Shown: positions 37,991 to 51,849, counted from the first letter of the stretch. The stretch: DNA of 64,000 nucleotides from Pholis gunnellus (GCA_910591455.2 OU342814.1:16921303-16985302), one strand, 5' to 3'. Notes: generated by a model not told the origin, from the letters alone. Program-made: numbers and translations.

Positions 37991-38739
37991 AGCAACAGTG
38001 ACATCTTATCCCAAACGCAGATATGTAACATGTCACCAAAAAGTTGTTGTCTTTTGTTCACACATCCAGCTGTCATGGAGCAACATTATCATCCATTTGA
38101 GTTTCTGACACACTGGCAAATGCAAGTCCAATATTCACTCCCCCTTTAGCTCTGTCCCACCTACCCCGTAGAAACATATCCGGCTCTTTTGCTGCTAAAT
38201 GCTCCAACATGTTTGCCAGGTAGTTGCTAATTTTGTCCATCTAATTAGTACTGGGAAGGTATATGTACAGTGTTTTTTTAGCAGTTAATGAGAGCTACGA
38301 GAGTGACCAAAAACAATAAATATATAAAGAGATGCTTAAAGGTGACCTGCAAAGGTGGGTGTTAGTCTTTTGTGGTTTTGAGTCATGGGATCCATTATTA
38401 CCATAAAAACAATGAACTATAAAATGCTTCTATCATGTCAGTACCACTATCTACTCACAGAAGAAACATGTCAGACGTTTCAGTGTTGAGTGAACTACTT
38501 GCTGATGCTGTGCTGCTGGCGTGCGTGTATCACTTCAAACAGCCAGAGGCCAGAACCAGCTCCAACCCCGTCTCCGCTATATTCCCTCGCCAGCCCTGTT
38601 GCCATGGAGAGTGCATGCCGTTTTTGTGTTGTTGCCATGGGGACCTGCGTATTACAGCCTTCATCCTGCTCTCATCATGTTTCATGAACATTTGTATGCC
38701 TCCTGTACGCTAATACCTAAAAAAAAAAAAAGAAGAAAC

Positions 38740-38763
38740 CAGCAGCAGCAGCAGCAGCAGCCA
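38740..38763. repeat. (CAG)7 array
   Basis: A short CAG trinucleotide array just after a poly(A) run. It is not inside a recognised exon. Confidence 0.9.
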
Positions 38764-39072
38764 GCACAGGGGAGCGCCCTCAGGGATTGCCTTCTGAGAG
38801 ATGACAGAAATACCAAAACAGCTGCGTGACTTTCTCACCATGACAGAGCATTTGACATGGGAAAATGTCGCATGTATGAGTGTAAATCAGAACAACGCCG
38901 TCTCTATTTTCTCTCTCCCATGTGAGCCCGAAACCGTGAAAGGCGAGAATGCCTAATGCCTCCCACTGATATGGTAATGATATTCAAGCTAGTGTGCTTT
39001 GAGATAATGACATCATTTGTTTGCTTGATTCCTTCCTAACAATTACAGCCTGTCCATGCGTCTTTGTATTAG

Positions 39073-39074
<2 letters not shown>

Positions 39075-39153
<79 letters not shown>
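39075..39153. repeat. (TG)39 microsatellite
   Basis: An uninterrupted TG array in the gene-poor region. Confidence 0.97.
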
Positions 39154-39154
<1 letters not shown>

Positions 39155-39585
39155 TGCCCACACGTGTCCACTTGTAGGTGCGTGAGTGCACTGTGCAGGA
39201 CATGTGTGGATGTTTCTCAGGGCAGAGAGCGAGCGGCAAAGGCCACTGATGTTTTCCCTGACTTATTTTCAAAGGAACTTCATAGTTAATGGGGCACAAC
39301 AATGTACCTGCCCTTAGGTCGTTCAGGAGTTTGGCATTTCACTTCCATTGTGTGCCGGTTCCTGTATGCCACTTGCGGTCTGTTTAGTCTGTGCTTGCTT
39401 CGGTTACGTCAAAAGGAGAGCAATCATATTTAATCATCAGGGCTTGGCTGGGTTCACTTTAGGATTTGTGGGTTTGTTCGACTTGTTTTTCATCTTCTAA
39501 CAATGATGGAAGCTTGCGAATGGACAACTTGTTTCTCCTTTTTTCCCCTCTTTCCTTTTGTTTGTTTGTTGACGTCCCTTGCTAG

Positions 39586-39709
39586 ATCTGCGCCTGGACC
39601 TGCCCGAGCCCAATTATAAGAAACCCACAATCCCACAAGACATGTGCAAGCAAGCTATTTGCAACCCCGGCACGCTCTGCTCCAACTCTTTAATCAGCAT
39701 TACTGTGAG
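39586..39709 (+). other. Exon-like open frame with good splice sites, unidentified
   Basis: A long pyrimidine tract ending cccttgctag is followed by 124 nt with one fully open frame (phase 1 in, phase 2 out) and the strong donor GTGAG before gtaagc. The frame reads LRLDLPEPNYKKPTIPQDM then CKQAICNPGTLC. I do not recognise it and saw no partner exons. It may be a coding or lncRNA exon, or chance. Confidence 0.3.
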
Positions 39710-41327
39710 GTAAGCAGCCATCACTCTTGACCATCACCCAGCACTGACCCCGAGCATATGCCCGTCTTCGTGCCTACAAATGATGTGCCTTGGAAACAGT
39801 TGTCCTTCATCGGGATCACATAAACAGCATTTGGCTGTTGTGGCAAAGATGTGATTACCACCTTTGTCTGTGCTTTGAGGTGAAGCCATAAGCAGATCAA
39901 AACAGGGACCACCGTTATGTGAGATTTCAACACTTAAAAATGATGAGCTAATGTGGCCTTTACGCTCTCTCGCCATCCCTCCTTTTCACTCCATTTCCTG
40001 CTCTGATGCTCCACAGACACTCACAGGAAAATGTGCGGAATGTTGCCGGGAGTGGAAACAGCCTTATTTGCTCTCTCCCTCTTCCATAAACGTGCTCTTT
40101 CTGTTCCCCTGTATAGCACTCAGTACACTCAGGAACCTCTGTGTCCTCTGACCTTTAATGGGGGAATAACTTCCTCTGTAACTGTACACTCACACGGTAT
40201 GGCATGAACGCACGCTTCAATCGCGGCTGTTTATTTTTATGCATGCTTATGTATGTGTGTCTATAAATGTGATGGACACAGAGTACCCATTCAGACTTGT
40301 AGATAAGGCGAAGGTGTTAAGCTGATGAAAGCTTCCTCTTCCGTTGCTCGGCTAAGTGAACTTTACACATACATGCACACGCTCCAGCAGATCCATTACA
40401 TCCGGTCTAAAACCGACTTCACTAAACGCTTCCGACGTCGTCCTGACTGTGGAAGCGTCCAGCTGTTAGTGCATTTATCATAGAGGCATGGGGCTGATTC
40501 TGGTTGTCTGTCTACTCCGCTGACACACAGCAGGAGGATGTTTTCTTGACTGGGAGAGAGGCTTTTTTTTCTCAGCGGACCCATCTTCTTTCTACACTTA
40601 CCCGACCTGTTTTTGTGCTCCATCAGTCCTTCTAAGTAGTGCTCATTGAGCATCCTGTTTCTAAAATTCATAGACTCACCATCCTATTCCAGTCATTGCA
40701 GCCTCTGAGCCCATCAGCTACTTCAGCAGTCAGCATGTCTACACAAGGAGTCATAATGTTCTTCTTAGAATACTATTGAAATGGTTGTTGTATTATGTTA
40801 TGGGGAGTACAGGTGTACGAATGCAACAGGTAACAGACTAGGGTCTAAAATCAGCTAACTCACATGGAAAAGATTCGTATTTGATTGTAGAATATGCACA
40901 GCATTGATATTTGTCGTATAGGCTCAGACCTTGTCACGCCCCACGAGGACTAAGCTCACCGTGGACACGGACGTGGGAGTGATGATAACAATATATTATC
41001 ACCAATAATGATAATAATGGAAAACATAGACTCACCCCCTCCAGGTGGATGCTGGAGTTGAGGTGAGCATTATGAAACGCTATATGAACAGCGACAGCTA
41101 CATTGTCACATGCATGAAAACAAAACATACACATAAAAACAAAACATTTGTACTACAATCAAATATTACAAACATGTGCCTGCAGAGAAACCAATGTGAG
41201 CGCTCGCTTCCATAGTTGCTGCTTGACCCACACATGCAGTATATGAGGCAGTGAGAGGAGTCTGTCATGCGGACGGGTTGAGTCTGAGTGACATGTAGCC
41301 GGTTTTTGCGGGTCATAAATCAATACA

Positions 41328-41512
41328 TTTGTGACCTGGTGATGGCACTATAGATGAAAACTCAAGGGATCCCAGAAGTGAATAGAATTTAAGGCACATG
41401 AATGTCAAAATTGTGCCAAATTGAATGGCAATGCATCCAGTAGTCTGGACCAGACCGACCCTCAGACCAACATAGCCATTCCTAGAGCCATGTTGCAAGC
41501 ATGGCTAAAAAA
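41328..41512 (+). repeat. Fish interspersed repeat fragment (+ orientation)
   Basis: Phrases tttgtgacctggtgatggca, ttgaatggcaatgcatccag, gaccgaccctcagaccaaca and tagccattcctagagccatg match a very common fish repeat. The inverted counterpart is at 49380-49505. Confidence 0.6.
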
Positions 41513-42269
41513 CAGTGATCATATACTTTATGTTTTGTTGTCTTTAATGGAATGTCCAAAGTCTTTCCAGCCCTTTGTCCCATGGTGAAGGTAAACAACA
41601 TGTGCAAGCAAGTGGTTAACTCTAAAAACAAGTTTATTTGGTTGTAGGTAAAAGGCAGAGAGCCTGTCAGTAAATGCAATATGCTGTACTAGAGGCCAAC
41701 CATGCCAATAAAACATCGCTCCCTCTCTGCATTTCATTATGTTGTCTCGTCTGTTTAAATGAACGAGATAATGGGGAAATTATATTTAATGAAAAATGAA
41801 CAGCCACCAGATCAAAATGACGTCCTTTAGTAATGGGTGAATGAATGGTGTCGTGTTAGCCGAAGAAGAGGTCGAACTATTGTGAAACACACGGACGACA
41901 ACAGGAACCTCAAACACAGACACCTTTATCAGAATATTCCCGGTTCCCTTTCACACCTGCACGCATGAACGGTCGGACAGTTTGGTCACCTCAGCGTCGG
42001 GACGACGACAACACAGAGCTCGCAGTGTTCTTTTAGTCATGCTTAAACACAAAGAGACCCCTCTTCCCCCCTCCCCTTCCCCTTTTTATAGTCTGTGCTG
42101 ATTCACAACGGTCTGGAACCAGCCAGCTCTGGAAGCCTGTCTCCATGGAGACAAGGGTGGGAAGGAGAGTGATGATGTTGCTGGCAGAACAGCAGTCCTG
42201 AATCAACCATGTGTTTCAGTGTGTGTGTGTGTGTGTGTGTGAGTGTGGATGTGTGGGTATACAGAAGAC

Positions 42270-42273
<4 letters not shown>

Positions 42274-42311
<38 letters not shown>
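42274..42311. repeat. (GA)n array
   Basis: A GA dinucleotide array preceded by a short GT array at 42220-42241. Confidence 0.95.
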
Positions 42312-42312
<1 letters not shown>

Positions 42313-43272
42313 TGATATTCTCCATCTAAAAAAGAGGGGCAATTTGGTTGTCGAGCATTGCACGCAACGCAGCTTTTATCCTGTCAGAGGGTGACTACGT
42401 GACCTGTCAGATCTGAGGAGGAAAAACAAACAAGCTTGTATTGATGAGTTACGCCATGCTCAGCATTGATTGATGGTGCAGGTTGTGTCAAACAGAGAGT
42501 GCAAGCAATTTCTTGTGACACGCACATTCTCCCATATTTAGATTGTAGATAGCAACACAGAACGACAAGGCAACATATGACAACTCAAGCTGAAACGTCA
42601 ATACAGAGGCTTGGCCCCATTCGTCATCTCCTTTGAATGTTCAGTTTTAAATGGGGTGTATTGGTGGAAGTGAGGAGTCTGAGGGGTTCCATTGATACAT
42701 TCTTCACAGGGCCTGACTTTACAGGAACATAACAACTAAACCATTTGGCAACATGTCATTAGGGGAGAATCTGGTTTGACAGTTAATAGTTGTGTTGGTA
42801 TGAGCAACTTAAATACTCCATCCAGACAGATGACACGTCTACAGAACTGGAATATCAGGAAACAGTTACGACGAAGAAGCATTGGATTTGATTCACAACT
42901 CAAGTGGAAACCTGACAGTATTTTTGTATTTCTAGTTTGTATTTGACAGTATGGCCCCTGGTCACAGGCATTTTCAAAACAAACTTCTAAACCACTAATT
43001 ACTGTAAATATCAAAATGCCACGAATTTGCAGTTGCAGTGCCGAGTCGACAGTGACGACGATGATGATGATGATGTGGTTCAATGCAGGTGTTGAGTCGA
43101 AAAGGACAGCTTTTGTATCTGCCACTTTGTTTTGTTGACCGTCTGTGACCCACCTCACTAAAATTAAACTCAGAGCTGTGGATGCCATGGTGATGGAGAG
43201 GTGTTAATAGCAATTTTAGAGGCGGTGGAGGTGGAAATGGGGGGGAGGATCGGTTAGTCATTGTTTAGCACG

Positions 43273-43274
<2 letters not shown>

Positions 43275-43358
<84 letters not shown>
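43275..43358. repeat. (GT)42 array with one GC interruption
   Basis: An 84-bp GT array with a single GC step near 43321. Confidence 0.96.
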
Positions 43359-43360
<2 letters not shown>

Positions 43361-45329
43361 ATGAGACATGAGTGATGGGTTGTTGGCAAGATGTGGCAAA
43401 ATACTGGTTTCCTATACAGAGTCCATTGTTTTTTTCTATCACGTCTACTTTAGCCCGAAGGAGATGCAATTTCCTTCGTAGACTAATGAAAGACACTCAG
43501 GTTGGCCTCCAAATTGCAGCTTAACATTCAGAGGTTAAAGGAAAGTTAAGGGGAATTTATAGTTGTGGAAAATCATTATTATTCATCATGATGAAAGCCT
43601 TAATTATCCTTTATTCTATTTGAAAGAAAGAGTGATTTCACTGTCTTCTCTTTCCAGACAACATTAGGCCAGGTTCGTTTAAAAATAAAGAAAACAAAGA
43701 CCTGTAAAACCTGCACTACTTAACTTAAGGCTCCTTTAAAACCCTGTTTCATATTTGTGAAAACAGAAAAACAAAGAAAAAAACAGAGCAATTTAACTAT
43801 AGTTTCATTCCCAATGTGACCACAAGGTGTGGATCAAAATCAAATAACAACTCAACAACTAGATTAACACAGTTTTAGGTTTATTTTTGGTATTTTTACA
43901 GCAATTTTTGCCTGCATTTGATATTGATATCAGACAGGAGTAAAGGAGAGGGCAATATAGATGCAGCAAAGGTCCCCAGCTGAAGACTGTACTAGCCTGA
44001 GAGAGCTAATGACAACAAAAAGAGAATAACAGCTAGGCTAGGCTAGCTAACTTATTAGCTGACAGTGCTAGCCTCACTCCAGTGTGTCCGTTAGCCAAAC
44101 GAAGAGGGCTCAGGTGGAGGTGCACGGACAACTTTGGACCAATGTTTGATGTTTGCTGCCACCAAGGGACACGTGTTGTTGATGGACAACAAAAGCAGCG
44201 AGCCAGGTATCAGTTTTAAACCCGCCTAAAGTCTCTCTGGTTCATATGCAAGTCCCGTTCCCACTGTGAGAATGCTAATTTGTTGTTTTTTTGGTGTTTT
44301 GCTTTAAGCATGTTTTAAGTTTGTAGTAAGTGTGTTCACGCTGCAAAAGTGACTCACAAGTTAATTCAGATAACAAACGCCTTGTTTACATTTAAACAAG
44401 TAAAGCGTGAAACCCCGGGTGTGATTACAGCTCTCATCAATGACATTTCTCACACATGTGCTTTTCATGCTTTGACAAGTCAAAATGAGAAGAAATGTCT
44501 AATATTACAAATGCACATAGACATTAGAGGAGTGATTGAAAGCTGTAAAACATTAAAACAATTAAGGGATGATGGTGAGGCAGCTCTAGGAAACAACATT
44601 AATGTGTCTGTTGCCTTTGCAATTCAGAGTGCATCAATAGACTGTGAACTGTGCATTGAGCATCACTCTATTTTACTTTTAAAACTAAAAGCATGTTAGA
44701 ACATCATCTTTGAAAATGATTGATTGATTGATTTTTCTTACAAAAGCAGTGACTTTGACTGTCATGCACTCAACTCCCTGTTTTCCACAGTGAGCATGTG
44801 TAGAGGGCTTAGCAGCAGCAAAACAACTCCTGTGCCAAAGGGCTGCTCGGGAGATAACATAGCAGAATACATTATGACGATATTAACCAAGACAACAATG
44901 AGTGAGGTTTAGAGCTGGTGGGGATACAGACTACTAGCGTAATCAGATTTCTCAACACGTCACTTCAACATGAGGTCACAGTGTTGTAGTTGCAGTGCCT
45001 CTGGGGGGGAAACAAATGACACTTTAATGAGTGTAATAAGGCACGTTTCATATTGACAATATCAAAACAGGAGTCAATCAGAGGGATATGGGTTAATAAT
45101 TGTATTTGCATTAAAAGCAACATGCTGGTTATCCTTTGCAATAATAAAAATAAATGTACCTATTGAATCTTTGCTTTGTCCTTTAAGTTTAATCACTCTG
45201 TATTCTGCCAATGTTGGTCCCACATGACCAGGCCCACCTCTCATTGTTCCTCTCGACACCTCACTCATTAGTGCTGCCTTTGGTTTCACTCTCCTCCTTA
45301 GAAGAATTTAAAAGAGCTCTCTCATGCCA

Positions 45330-45560
45330 GTTCTCCATCTTCTGGGAATGCCATCTCGACATTAATGGCCCATTTAGGTAGGCAAATGTAATTTAATGCC
45401 GTTCCAAACTAAGTTATGTCACGCTGTAATGGCAGGTAATGGTGCCGTGTGCTGAGTCACATGGAATTGACTTATCATCTAATTCCCAGGATCGAGTAAC
45501 GTCCAGATGCTATCGCGTTCAGTCATTAACATGACTCAACAAGAACAAACAAAACGGCAC
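45330..45560. promoter_or_regulatory. Candidate conserved non-coding block
   Basis: Unique sequence with cgacattaatggcccattta, atgtaatttaatgccg, gtgctgagtcacatgg and catctaattcccagg in a gene-poor stretch. Motif density suggests a distal enhancer. Nothing else supports it. Confidence 0.25.
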
Positions 45561-47634
45561 GGATTGTCAGCATTGTTTACAACCAGCATGTTGAGTGTTC
45601 ATATGACGCGAGAGCTGTTACACAGCAGACCATAGAGCACTTTAGGTTAACAATAATAAACCTAATAACTGTCATTTTACTGCAGAAAACCTGCAGTAAC
45701 TGTTGTTATATTTCGTTTTTTTTTTTAATATCACGGTCGTCAATGCCGGTATTTTCTGACACCCCTACTGTCTGCTGAATATTCATTTATTTGTAAAGGA
45801 GCGTGTGCAATATGTAATCTGATGCTTCATATCAAAGTTCTTCAAAGGAACAAATTAGCCTGTTCTGTTAATAATTGTGTTAAGAGATGTGTTATATTAC
45901 GGGTTTCACATTACATGGAGTCTTTTGAATTAGGACTGACGATCAACCCACATCATTAATATCATGTGACAGTCTGCACTTAAACCTATTATTTCTGCCA
46001 TTATTGTATGTATCTTTGGCTTACCTACTGGAGCTGTACGACTAGACAAAGATGATTTCAGTCTGAAGAAGAGGACAGATGACATCCGGTTTGAATTTTA
46101 GCTTGATTTTAAAAACCTGCAGCTGCAACAACCTTCCCCTCAGAGGGAGGGTAAAAAGTGAGCAGTTACATTAACACGCAGTCATGTAAGTCAACATTTT
46201 TAGACTGAAATGAACCTGAAGCCTCAGTAGATTTTTGATTGAAGCCATAAATCATTAGGCAGCACAGACTGATCACAACTTGTTTCTTCTCAAAGCCCTC
46301 CAGCTGCACGTAACATCGCAATAATCTTTGGTGGTTTTGAGCTGAATCCTGATGTGGAGTAAAGGTTTGAAACCGGACAAAACCTGTGTGAGGAAGCTGA
46401 AATCACAGGAATTTGTTTATGTCCCAAAAACTTTTTCTGGTAGATTCTGTCTTTCTTTTTTCAGACATTTCTCATCACACGAAAACCTTTCTCTCCATTT
46501 GAATTTAAAGGCTCGGCACCTCACCTGCTTACACTTTCTGTTTACTGTAAATTCTATGAGCTATCTCATCATCGCCGCGCTGTTATCACCTCGCTTTGGG
46601 AGTGGCCACTTTATCGTAAAAATAGTTATTTCATGGAATATGGGTAATTAGAAAGGACAGTTTCTGGTGCACCATCCCGGCTGAGGAAGTGTGCTTTCTG
46701 CCTGGTGCTTAAAGTTAACTCCCTTCCTCTGCTTCCCCTGGCAGCTCCAGCACAGTGAGACTGGATTGTCTGGAGAGATCAGGCGGCCTCTGGACATTGC
46801 TGTGTCAGCAACAGCAAGGCAAGTGCAAGACTCTTCAGCACATCTACAATTCACGCTGTGCTCACTATAGCTACAGGCCAATATTAAGAAAAACACACAT
46901 CTGTCTCCCACTGACACACACACACACTCACACACACACAGAAAGGTGAGTACAGATATTTGCAAGTGCATGCACTGTACATGCATGCAGAAGACGTGAG
47001 TAAAGGCTCTGCACCAGAAGCCCAACCATAAGAGAAGAAAATCAAAATACAAAAATCAATAGTCGGCTCTTTGTCATGTTTGCATAGAATGCTGCATTCA
47101 TTTTCACAATAAGCAGCCAGCAGCGATGGGAGTGCATGGTACCAGGAACAGAACACTGAATAATACAATACAACAGTATTGATTTTTAGAGCACTGCACG
47201 CTTGAAAGCAGGTTGCGCCTATGCCAATTAAAAAACGTCATGTTTATTTGCTCCAGGATGATGTGTTTGAACGGGCGTTACAATATTTGCAGAGCGGATT
47301 AACCTACCGTGATGGAGCGATTCAATGTGATACATTTACTGAGATGGGGAAACTATCAACAATCATTTTGTGAGGGGATACAGATTTTATAAGCTGAATA
47401 TTAATAGGTTGATAAATAGAGATGCACTTCAGTGGGTTTCTTGATTTTGTCGTTTCAGCTAATCCCGAAAAACATTTCTTTCTTTTTTTTTTACGTTGAG
47501 GGGACAAATATCACAAACAGCCGTGGGAATAATGATTCTTGTCCATTGGAAGCAAAAAAGGAAGTTGGTTGATGTTATTTAGAGCCACAAAGTCCATGTA
47601 GGGAGGAGGTCGAGGTGGATAGATGGCTCAACAA

Positions 47635-47745
47635 AAAGTGAGACTTTGACACGCGAGAATCGTGTTTGTTTACGATTCTAATCAACAACGGTTTCTTTAA
47701 CCATGACCACGGCTGTTTCCTAACCTTAATGAAGAAGTCCAACAA
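47635..47745. repeat. Degraded fish repeat fragment
   Basis: The phrases aaccatgaccacggctgttt and cctaaccttaatgaagaagt recall a recurrent fish repeat wording. Boundaries are approximate. Confidence 0.35.
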
Positions 47746-47936
47746 TGCACTTGTTGGCTTTCATTCGTTGAGCAGCATAAAGTATTTTATCATTTATATT
47801 TGTACAAGGTTTGCACATCTAAAGAAGACAAAGAAGAAGTTTCCAGTTTCTGGTTTGCTCAGTCTTTTAGAAAAGATAGTTTCAATTAATATCATCTCTT
47901 TTAAAAAGAAACACGACTAACATTAGGGTTTCTTTT

Positions 47937-47993
47937 CCTCTCCTCTCATCTCCTCTCCTCTCGTCTTGTCTCCTCTCCTCTCCTTCCTCTCCC
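47937..47993. repeat. (CTCCT)n pentanucleotide array
   Basis: Imperfect cctct/ctcct pentamers with a few substitutions. Confidence 0.85.
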
Positions 47994-48039
47994 CAAATCT
48001 AAATACATCCTAATAGATCAAAGCTTAATAACAGGTTCA

Positions 48040-48300
48040 GTGTTTTGTAGCGCTGCTGAAGAGAATCAGGTCGCTTGTTATGCTAATTTGTGGGCTAATA
48101 TTGGTCAGTAATAAAAATGACTCCCCAAACGTTAGAATAAAACCGCTGGAATAAAAAATGGAGCCCTCCATCCTCAAGGCTCTTTATCAGTCAGAGAACA
48201 CCTGTCCGGACCTGACCTGATTACAGAGGAAAGTAGGTCTGAATTTGAACCCTCATTGTTGTCACACATGAAAGGACACAGCTGAAAATGAGCCACTCAC
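48040..48300. promoter_or_regulatory. Candidate conserved non-coding block
   Basis: Unique DNA with a POU-like ATGCTAAT, gggctaatattgg and agtaataaaaatgac, followed by a less AT-rich stretch. No repeat wording and no exon-like frame. Regulatory role is inferred from composition only. Confidence 0.25.
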
Positions 48301-48649
48301 TCTTTAGGCTGGGTGCACTTTAAAAAAGGATGGGCGTGTGTATGTATGTGGTCCTGTACTTTCTCTCTTTCAGAGATTTGGCATGTGTGCAGTTTTGAGA
48401 ATTTAATTGGCCATTTTGATCTGTGCTCAGTTCTCTCCTGGGCCATTTGTGGCTCAGGACTTGGCTGGAGTTAGCGTCGGGTCCTCATAAGGATAGAAGT
48501 ACAAGACAAATGTGCTTTTAGGTGTGTCTAAGCTTTTCCCCAAGTACTGTAGTCGATCTTTGTTGAATCATCTATGCATCCATGACCAAACGTATTGATC
48601 TTTAATTGACCATTTTACAGTTTTACACATTTGCTTGGTGCAGTGTTAA

Positions 48650-48985
48650 AAACACATTTTCTTGCAGAGCTTGGACTTGAGAGCAAAGGAATCTATAGAT
48701 TATTGCAATAAAACAAGAGCTGCCATCGTAGACAAACTGATTGGGGTAATAACGACCTCGCTAGCAGACATTGATTACTGTTGGAGTCGATTTCAAAATG
48801 TGAATCGAAATGAGATGGAAGTAGCCTCCGCTGTTATTCTCCGCACTGAGGCTGTCACGGAATAGGTGCTTAGCTTTGCGTGATTCACCGGAGGGTTGTT
48901 TTCATGGCGGGAGCAGCATTCATCTTATGTGATGATTGATTTCTAGTGAAAGGGGGCGCTTGATTTGTATGGAGCACCTCTCATT
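48650..48985. other. Unique block with an exon-like open frame, possibly a conserved element
   Basis: After ttttcttgcag at 48667, a + strand frame stays open for about 65 codons to TAG at 48863-48865. The DNA is non-repetitive and includes gaatctatagattattgc and gtaataacgacctcgc. No good donor or recognisable protein is present, so I read it as a possible conserved element rather than an exon. Confidence 0.25.
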
Positions 48986-49379
48986 GCGAGCCTGGGATGG
49001 GAACCCCCTGTAGAGCCGTCTGTCAGGCCCTATCTGGCCTCTGCATTGATCAGAGACGTTCGATCTCGAGCATGATGGATGTGAGAAGACACTTCACTGT
49101 GGAGGGTTGCAGGGTGGCTTTAGTCGCAGTCTGGGGTAGCTGACATGTCTGAGTAACAGTTGTGGCAGAGAATCCTTCCCACATAGACATGAACATAAGC
49201 AAAGCCTCAGCCAATTCAGTAGAGGTTTTCTATTAGGGTAGCTTCTTGGATTAATGTAGACCAGGGACATCTGCACTGTCATCCTGAAAGGACACATGCA
49301 ATCTGCTAAATCAATGTTCCTTTCAAAATCTGTTGTCATGCTGACGGCCTGGATCTATGAATGGCAGAAACTGAATACG

Positions 49380-49505
49380 TCACTGAAATATCTCGACAAC
49401 TATTGGATAGATTGCTGTGAAATTTTGAACTGACGTCCATTATCCCAAGATGATGGGATGGGTCTTAGTGACGTTGGTGATCTCCTGACTTTGCCTCTAG
49501 TGCAG
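49380..49505 (-). repeat. Fish interspersed repeat fragment (- orientation)
   Basis: The phrases atctcgacaactattggata, gattgctgtgaaattttgaa and ctgactttgcctctagtgca are the reverse-strand version of the family seen at 41328-41512. Confidence 0.55.
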
Positions 49506-51849
49506 GGTAAACACAGGATAAAGGCAAATATGGCAGATATACTAAGACATATTACTTTAAAAAAACAATTGTTTTATAACTATCTAAAAATAGTCAGTCT
49601 AACTCAGTGTTCACAATTCTAAAAGTGGATATAAAAAATGATTGGCCGACCACATTGTACCACATCTTTACTTTTTTGTACTCCTACTTCGCTTTTCATT
49701 GCCTATAAAATGTGAATACCTTCAACTCTGTGCAGACAGCTTCCATCTCCGTTCTTGGAGATCTGCAGGCGATGCGATGAGTTTGGATGGACACACTAAT
49801 GGCAAATGGCGAACTGCAGCCAAAAGATCACAGCCTGATCCCATGGCATTGTCTGGTCCTTGCCACAAGGACAAGACTCGTATATTAATGATCCGGAGAC
49901 TGTACAGTTGCTTAATGTCTACCTCCGTCATCATTGTTAGAGCCATAGTCATTAAATGGCCACATCCTGCATGAATATCTCATAAGTTATACCACATTTT
50001 GTCAAATTCTTCTTCTTATAATCAGTCTGTATATTCTTCACCATCGTAATAATATTGGTATGCTTATCCGTACTATTATCCGTATATACAGTTTACTAGG
50101 GCTTCTCCAAGTAATTACAAATGACATGGTAACTGTAAACCTTTGAATATGGATTGGTAATCATGGATGACCACAGTGACTGATAGCCTTACAGATAACC
50201 CACTACACTTGAGATCCTACTGAGTGTCTCCTTACGATGATAACCTACCCCAGTACACACAGTGCACACTAAACTGCTCGCCATCTGAATGTGGTATATA
50301 TTCTTTAAATCTGAGGATAATGGAGCTTGATTGACTGGCTCAACATTTTCCATTTAGTTTGTTTCAAAATGCGATAACAGTGTGGGCTAAATTCAAAAAT
50401 GGTTCAGTAGAGTGTTTGATGATCATTTAAACCAGAGCAGAAATAGTAGCAGAAAAGATGACACCACTTTTGACTGCACGTCTTCGTCTCTTTCATTCTG
50501 TTCAGTCAGTCAGATTACTATCCGTATCTCTGCCACTCTGTCCTCGCGCTATATTATCCGGGACGTAACGGCTGATTTGGGGAAGCTACGCTCTGCTTCT
50601 TTAGCGGATTACTGCAACTAGAGAAATACGCCTTTTGATATGGAAATCCAACATCCCCACCAAATATGACTCCCCCTCTAAAGAATATAGCAGGAATAGT
50701 GTGCGCACATGTTTATAAGTTGGGTCAGCAGCTGTATTCACCATGTTATCCGGGCCAAGTGTGTCCAAAGTGGTATTATTTAGTGGCTAAAGCAGCATGC
50801 AGACTCTTAACAATAGTAATGTAATCGCTGACATTTTGCTAAAAAAAAAGCAATGGATTGAATAAGCAAAAAATCTAAATGCTGAACATACACTCTACAT
50901 TGTTATTATGCATCCATTGTAACAGCTTTAGATATTTAGATGGTTGAAGGTCTTGCAGACATTCTTTGTATGAATGAGAAAACAAGATTTCTTTCTTCAT
51001 ATAGCCTAAGGTGCTGTCTAGTCGTAAAATTGTTTATATCATCTTTTCATGTTATGATGACTAACGTGTCTCATCATATCACAATAGAAATAATATGTTC
51101 TAGTATCGTCTTCTAATGAGAAATTAAGCAGATTTATTGATTTATTGATGGTGGCATCACATACATCTACATGTTTACATCTAAAATAAGTATTTTGTAT
51201 TTTGGGGGGAACTGTCCCTTTTTAAATTCAGTATGACTTTGGGGTGTTTCCTTATGTGAGGTGTGAGGCTTATAAATCACACTAAGCGACTGCCTCCTGG
51301 CACAATCAATGCTAACCGCTGCTGGCACCAAGCCAGAGAAACCACACCCTGAAACACACACACACACACACACACACGTGCACAGTATACATCAGCTGTA
51401 AGCACCCACCAAATCAAACGTGCACACATCCCCATCAGTTATACTGTACATGCACATTTACTGTCACACGAAATGGAGTGAAGCTGCAGATTAATGTGTG
51501 AAGCAGTGTGTAATCCGTCTCTCCTCTCACTCTTGAGTGTTGCAGATGGAGGAAGGTGGAGGGAAGAGAAGATGACAGAGTGGAGGATGATGGTCTCGAC
51601 TGGAGGACATCATGTCACTGGTGGTACAGCTGGTAATCTGTCATGAGCTTTCACTTAGAGCACAGCGTTGGGGTGAGGACACCGTTATTGAAGGTAAATC
51701 CTGGAGGCAAGTAGATTGAAAGCTTTGACAATTTTGGTATAATTTGATTTAATCTGTGCTAATATATCACCTGAAGGACTTTGTGAATCACCCAAATCTA
51801 AGTTTTCTTTCCTATAACATTTTTTCCTCTCTAATTGTATTTAAGTGTA

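Noticed and set aside
38768..38782. CTCF-like sequence on the minus strand
   Set aside because: The central AG is TG and the left part is weak, well below the site at 30602-30616.
44349..44699. 116-codon + strand open frame in AT-rich DNA
   Set aside because: Starts from GTG, lacks splice sites and has no recognisable motif. Most likely chance.
46741..46949. Possible exon after tcccctggcag
   Set aside because: No acceptable donor (gcaagt only) and the frame runs into a CA repeat.
48945..48961. CTCF-like agggggcgct
   Set aside because: Only the 3' half of the motif matches; the CCASY part is absent.
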